Below, in pieces: positions 59,901-64,000 of a stretch of 64,000 bases of DNA (position 1 is its first letter; each line of letters starts with the position of its first letter). The translations under genes were made by a program, and so were the position numbers. The notes under the pieces were generated by a model. That model worked only from the letters and a program-made list of their open reading frames with translations, was not told the DNA's origin and did not search any database. The stretch lies in assembly GCF_051014445.1 (NCBI RefSeq), contig NC_135134.1, positions 4,121,672 to 4,185,671 of the forward strand. The letters are read 5' to 3'. Origin of the DNA: Colletes latitarsis. Its lineage: Eukaryota; Arthropoda; Insecta; Hymenoptera; Colletidae.

Positions 59901-62900
59901 ACCAGAAAAAGGCCAGGATCTGGCCAACAAGTATGCGGAAAATGCGAAAGTACGAGCCAGATGAGGGCAAATCCCAGACCTAACCGAGATATAACCGGCG
60001 TTATTCTCTAAAATATTAATCGAAACTAGGTTTAATTAACTGTTTCGGTGTGGAACCTCGTTACTACGGGATCCAAACCAGAAAAAACCCAGGATCTGGC
60101 CAACAAGTATGCGAAAAACGCGAAAGTATGAGCCAGATGATTGCGAATACCAGAACTAACCCAGACGTAACCTGCGTTATCCTCTAAAATACTATTCGGA
60201 ACCAGCTTCTATTGACTTTTTCCGTGTGGTACCGCATTACTACGTGATCCAAACCAGAAAAAGGCCAGGATCTGGCCAACAAGTATGCGGAAAATGCGAA
60301 AGTACGAGCCAGATGAGGGCAAATCCCAGACCTAACCCAGACATAAACGGCGCTATCCTCTAAAATATTAATCGCAACCAGCTTCTATTGACTGTTTCAG
60401 TGTGGTGCCACATTACTACGTGATGCAAACCAGAAAAAGCCCAGGATCTGGCCAACAAGTATGCGGAAAATGCGAAATTACGAGCCAGATGAGGGCAAAT
60501 CCCAGAACTGACCCAAACATAACCAGCGTTATCCTCCAAAATATTCATCGCAACCAGGTTTCATTGACTGCTTCGGTGTTGAACCACATTATGACGGAAT
60601 CCAAACCACAAAAAACCCAAGATCTGGCCAACTAGTACGCGAAAATTGCGAAATTACGAGCCAGATGATTGCAAATACCAGAACTAACCCAGACGTAACC
60701 AGCGTTATCCTCTAATATACTATTCGGAACCAGCTTCTATTGACTGTTTCAGTGTGGTACCACATCACTACGTCATACAAACCAGAAAAAGGCCAGGATC
60801 TGGCCAACAAGTATGCGGAAAATGCGAATGTACAAGCCAGATGAGGGCAAATCCCAGAACTAACCCAGACGTAACCTGCGTTATCCTCTAATATACTATT
60901 CGGAACCAGCTTCTATTGACTTTTTCGGTGTGGTACCGCATTACTACGTGATACAAACCAGAAAAAGGCCAGGATCTGGCCAACAAGTATGCGGAAAATG
61001 CGAAAGTACGAGCCAGATGAGGGCAAATCCCAGACCTAACCCAGACATAAACGGCGCTATCCTCTAAAATATTAATCGCAACCAGCTTCTATTGACTGTT
61101 TCAGTGTGGTACCGCATTACTACGTGATCCAAACCAGAAAAAGGCCAGGATCTGGCCAACAAGTATGCGGAAAATGCGAAAGTACGAGCCAGATGAGGGC
61201 AAATCCCAGACCTAACCCAGACATAAACGGCGTTATCCTCTAAAATATTAATCGCAACCAGCTTCTATTGACTGTTTCAGTGTGGTGCCACATTACTACG
61301 TGATGCAAACCAGAAAAAGCCCAGGATCTGGCCAACAAGTATGCGAAAAATGCGAAAGGACGAGCCAGATAAGGACAAATCCCAGACCTAACGCAGACAT
61401 AACCGGCGTTATCCTCCAAAATATTAATCGCAACCAGGTTTCATTGACTGTAACGGTGTGGTACCGCATTACTACGTGATCCAAACCAGAAAAAGCCCAG
61501 GATCTGGCCAACAAGTATGCGAAAAATACGAAAGTACGAGCCGGATGATTGCAAATACCAGAACTAACCCAAACATAACCAGCGTTATCCTCCAAAATAT
61601 TCATCGCAACCAGGTTTAATTGACTGCTTCGGCGTGGAACCACATTACGACGGGATACAAACCACAAAAAAACCAAGATCTGGCCAACAAGTACGCGAAA
61701 ATTGCGAAAGTACGAGCCAGAAGAAGGCAAATACAAGAACTAACCCAGACATAACCAGCGTTATCCTCTAAAATATTAATCGCACCCAGGTTTAATTGAC
61801 TTTTTCGGTGTGGTACCGCATTACTACGTGATCCAAACCAGAAAAAGCCCAGGATCTGGCCAACAAGTATGCGAAAAATGCGAAGGCACGAGCCAGATGA
61901 GGGCAAATACCAGACCTAACCCAGGCATAACCGGCGTTATCCTCTAAAATATTAATCGCAACCAGGTTTAATTGACTGTTACGGTGTGGTACCGCATTAC
62001 TACGTGATCCAAACCAGAAAAAGCCCTGGATCTGGCCAACAGGTAAGCGAGAAATGCGAAGGTACGAGCCAGATGAGGGCAAATCCCAGACCTAACCGAG
62101 ATATAACCGGCGTTGTTCTCTAAAATATTAATCGAAACCAGGTTTAAGTGACTGTTTCGGTGTGGAACGTCAGTATTACGGGATCCAAACCAGAAAAAAC
62201 CCTGTATCTGGCCAAGAAGTATGCGAAGAACGCGAAAGTATGAGCCAGATGATTGCAAATGCCAGACCTAACCGAGACATAACCGGCGTTATCCTCTAAA
62301 ATATTAATCGCAACCAGGTTTAATTGACTTTATCGGTGTGGTACCGCATTACTACGTGATCCAAACCAGAAAAAGCCCAGGATCTGGCCAACAAGTATGC
62401 GAGAAATGCGAAAGTACGAGCCAGATAAGGGCAATTCCCAGACCTAACCCAGGCATAACCGGCGTTAACCTCTGAAATATTAATCGCAACCAGGTTTCAT
62501 TGACTGTTTCGGTCTGGTACCACATTACTACGTGGTCCAAGCCAGGAAAAGGCCAGGATCTGGCCAACAAGTATGCGAAAAATGCGAAAGTGCGAGCCAG
62601 ATGAGGGCAAGTCCCAGACCTAACCGAGACATAACCGGCGTTATTCTCTAAAATATTAATCGAAACCACGTTTATTAAACTGTTTCGGTGTGGAACGTCA
62701 GTATTACGGGATCCAAACCAGAAAAAACCCTGTATCTGGCCAAGAAGTATGCGAAGAACGCGAAAGTATGAGCCAGATGATTGCAAATCCCAGACCTAAC
62801 CGAGACATAACCGGCGTTATCCTCTAAAATATTAATCGCAACCAGGTTTAATTGACTTTTTCGGTGTGGTACCGCATTACTACGTGATCCAAACCAGAAA

Positions 62901-63335
62901 AAGCCCAGGATATGGCCAACAAGTATGCGAAAAATGCGAAAGTGCGAGTCAGATGAGGGCAAGTCCCAGACCTAACCGAGATATAACCGGCGTTATTCTC
63001 TAAAATATTAATCGAAACCAGGTTTAATTAACTGTTTCGGTGTGGAACCTCATTACTACGGGATCCAAACCAGAAAAAACCCAGGATCTGGCCAACAAGT
63101 ATGCGAAAAATGCGAAGGTACGAGCCAGATGACGGCAAATCCCAGACCTAACTGAGATATAACCAGCGTTATGCTCTAAAATATTAATCGAAACCAGGTT
63201 TAATTGACTGTTTCGGTGAGGAACGTCATTATTACGGGATCCAAACCAGAAAAAACCCTGTATCTGGACAAGAAGTATGCGAAAAACGCGAAAGTATGAG
63301 CCAGATGATTGGATATCCCAGATCTAACCGAGACA

Positions 63336-63342
63336 TAACCGT
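63336..63342. other. Three-base deletion marker in block B
   Basis: Same three-base deletion (ACATAACCGTTATCC) as near 36,243, at the position expected from the A/B alignment. It is a useful unique tag for this monomer. Confidence 0.9.
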
Positions 63343-64000
63343 TATCCTCTAAAATACTAATCGCACCCAGGTTTAATTGACTGTTTCGGTGTGGTACCGC
63401 ATTACTACGTGATCCAAACCAGAAAAACGCCACGATCTGGCCAACAAGTATGCGAAAAATGCGAAAGCAGGAGCCAGATGATTGCAAATACCAGACCTAA
63501 CCCAAACATAACCAGCTTTATCCTCCAAAATATTCTTCGCAACCAGGTTTCATTGACTGCTTCGGTGCGGAACCACATTACGACGGGATACAAACCCGAA
63601 AAAGCCCTGGATCTGGCCAACAAGTATACGAGAAAGGCGAAAGTACGAGCCAGATGAGGGCAAATTCCAGACCTAACCCAAACATAACCAGCCTTATCGT
63701 CCAAAATATTCTTCGCAACCAGGTTTCATTGACTGCTTCGGTGCGGAACCACATTACTACGGGATACAAACCCGAAAAAGCCCTGGATCTGGCCAACAAG
63801 TATACGAGCAATGCGAAGGTACGAGCCAGATGAGGGCAAATCCCAGACCTAACCGAGACATAACCGGCGTTATCCTCCAAAATATTAATCGCAACCAGGT
63901 TTAATTGACTGTTTCAGTGTGGTACCGCATTACTACGTGATCCGAACCAGAAACAGCCTAGGATCTTGCCAAGAAGTAGGCGAAAAACGCGAAGGTACTA

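Larger units (their letters stand above)
1..64000. repeat. Satellite DNA array, 176-bp monomer, about 363.7 head-to-tail copies
   Basis: The motif CCTCTAAAAT or a close variant recurs every 176 bp from position 1 to the last monomer start at 63,874. I followed its phase through the window and it slips by only about 14 bp in total. All monomers share one orientation, and I found no inversion, transposon, gene or unique spacer. The monomer is about 45% GC with 10 CpG sites. In order it holds an AT-rich start (CTAAAATATTAATCG), the segment GACTGTTTCGGTGTGGTACC, an A-rich tract (CCAGAAAAAG), the dyad region around GGATCTGGCC, a doubled GCGAAA and a terminal doubled ACC-GAGAC/ATAACCGG segment. The organisation is that of eukaryotic heterochromatin, probably centromeric or pericentromeric. 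I do not recognise the family, so the location and species are inference only. Confidence 0.97.
47097..64000. repeat. Block B: second copy of the macro-duplication (cut by window end)
   Basis: Block B repeats block A monomer by monomer. Its left junction, at about 47,097, is a hybrid monomer: CTTGCCAACAAGTATGCG followed by AAAAATGCGAAAGTATGAGC, whereas block A has CCAAGAAG and AAGAACGCGAAAGTATG at the same place. Block B therefore carries the new junction. It keeps three segments that A lacks (52,560-52,735; 54,482-54,657; 56,580-56,931) and lacks several that A has. The last 28 bases show three mismatches to A (63,973, 63,988 and 63,999), which may mean the duplication ends close to the window edge. 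Confidence 0.92.

Noticed and set aside
1..64000. The many 60-146 residue open frames on both strands as protein-coding genes
   Set aside because: They repeat with the 176-bp satellite period, overlap each other, mostly begin at TTG or GTG and not ATG, and change frame at each monomer because 176 is not divisible by three. I recognise no known domain in the translations.
1..64000. CRISPR array
   Set aside because: The repeats are 176 bp, directly adjacent and without unique spacers, and they form multi-monomer higher-order units. This is satellite organisation.
1..64000. CENP-B box
   Set aside because: I looked for the pattern NTTCGNNNNANNCGGGN on both strands. TTTCGGTGTGG and the downstream ACGGGAT are too far apart and lack the central A at the needed place. 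I saw no match in the variants that I inspected.
1..64000. Known centromeric satellites (human alpha satellite, Arabidopsis 178-bp repeat, Brassica 176-bp repeat)
   Set aside because: The length is similar, but the sequence does not resemble what I know of these families. Similar monomer length is common among unrelated satellites.
1..64000. Inverted segments or strand switches within the array
   Set aside because: The start motif CCTCTAAAAT and the other landmarks occur on the plus strand in every monomer that I followed, and I saw no reverse-complement run.
18945..64000. Block A and block B as a simple assembly duplication
   Set aside because: The copies differ by substitutions, by whole-monomer gains and losses on both sides and by a polarised conversion tract, which argues for true biological copies. 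Reads would be needed to exclude haplotype mixing.
1..64000. Telomeric repeats, tRNA or rRNA genes, or promoter elements in the AT-rich monomer start
   Set aside because: No short telomere-like tandem, tRNA-like fold or rRNA sequence was recognised. CTAAAATATTAATCG is AT-rich but has no supporting context for a promoter.

Overview
The whole 64 kb window is one uninterrupted tandem satellite DNA array. It contains no gene, RNA gene, transposon or unique sequence that I can support. The monomer is 176 bp. With the phase set at the motif CCTCTAAAAT (window position 1), I count 363 complete monomers plus a 127-bp partial one starting at 63,874. All monomers point the same way. Tracking the phase from end to end needs only about 18 small net length changes (1-4 bp), so length is very strictly kept. 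This organisation (long, homogeneous, roughly nucleosome-sized monomers with higher-order structure) is typical of eukaryotic centromeric, pericentromeric or subtelomeric heterochromatin. I do not recognise the monomer and cannot name the organism. The monomer is about 45% GC and carries 10 CpG dinucleotides against about 9 expected, so it is not CpG-depleted. That is weak evidence for a genome with little germline CpG methylation, or for a young array.

Layout. Region I (1 to about 9.3 kb) is a mosaic of monomer variants with overlapping internal duplications (2-, 10-, 18- and 26-monomer offsets). Region II (about 9.4-18.9 kb) holds successive copies of a higher-order repeat (HOR), first 18 and then 20 monomers long, followed by a partial 12-monomer-offset copy and a 528-bp triplet duplication. 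Region III, block A (18,945 to about 36.9 kb), and Region V, block B (47,097 to the window end), are two near-identical copies of the same ~17-18 kb of HOR sequence, about 28.15 kb apart. They differ by scattered substitutions and by gain or loss of whole monomers. Region IV (about 36.9-47.1 kb) separates them. It is built from different monomer variants, marked by TTTAGTTGAATG and by ATCTAGCCATCAAG, and its two ends are related to each other.

The array appears to evolve by in-register unequal exchange, segmental duplication of tens of kilobases and short conversion tracts. Block A versus block B gives several events whose breakpoints can be read to a few bases. The many short open frames are by-products of a stop-poor monomer: the 96-codon minus-strand frame, repeated over a hundred times, begins at TTG rather than ATG, and 176 is not a multiple of three. 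I treat the window as non-coding.
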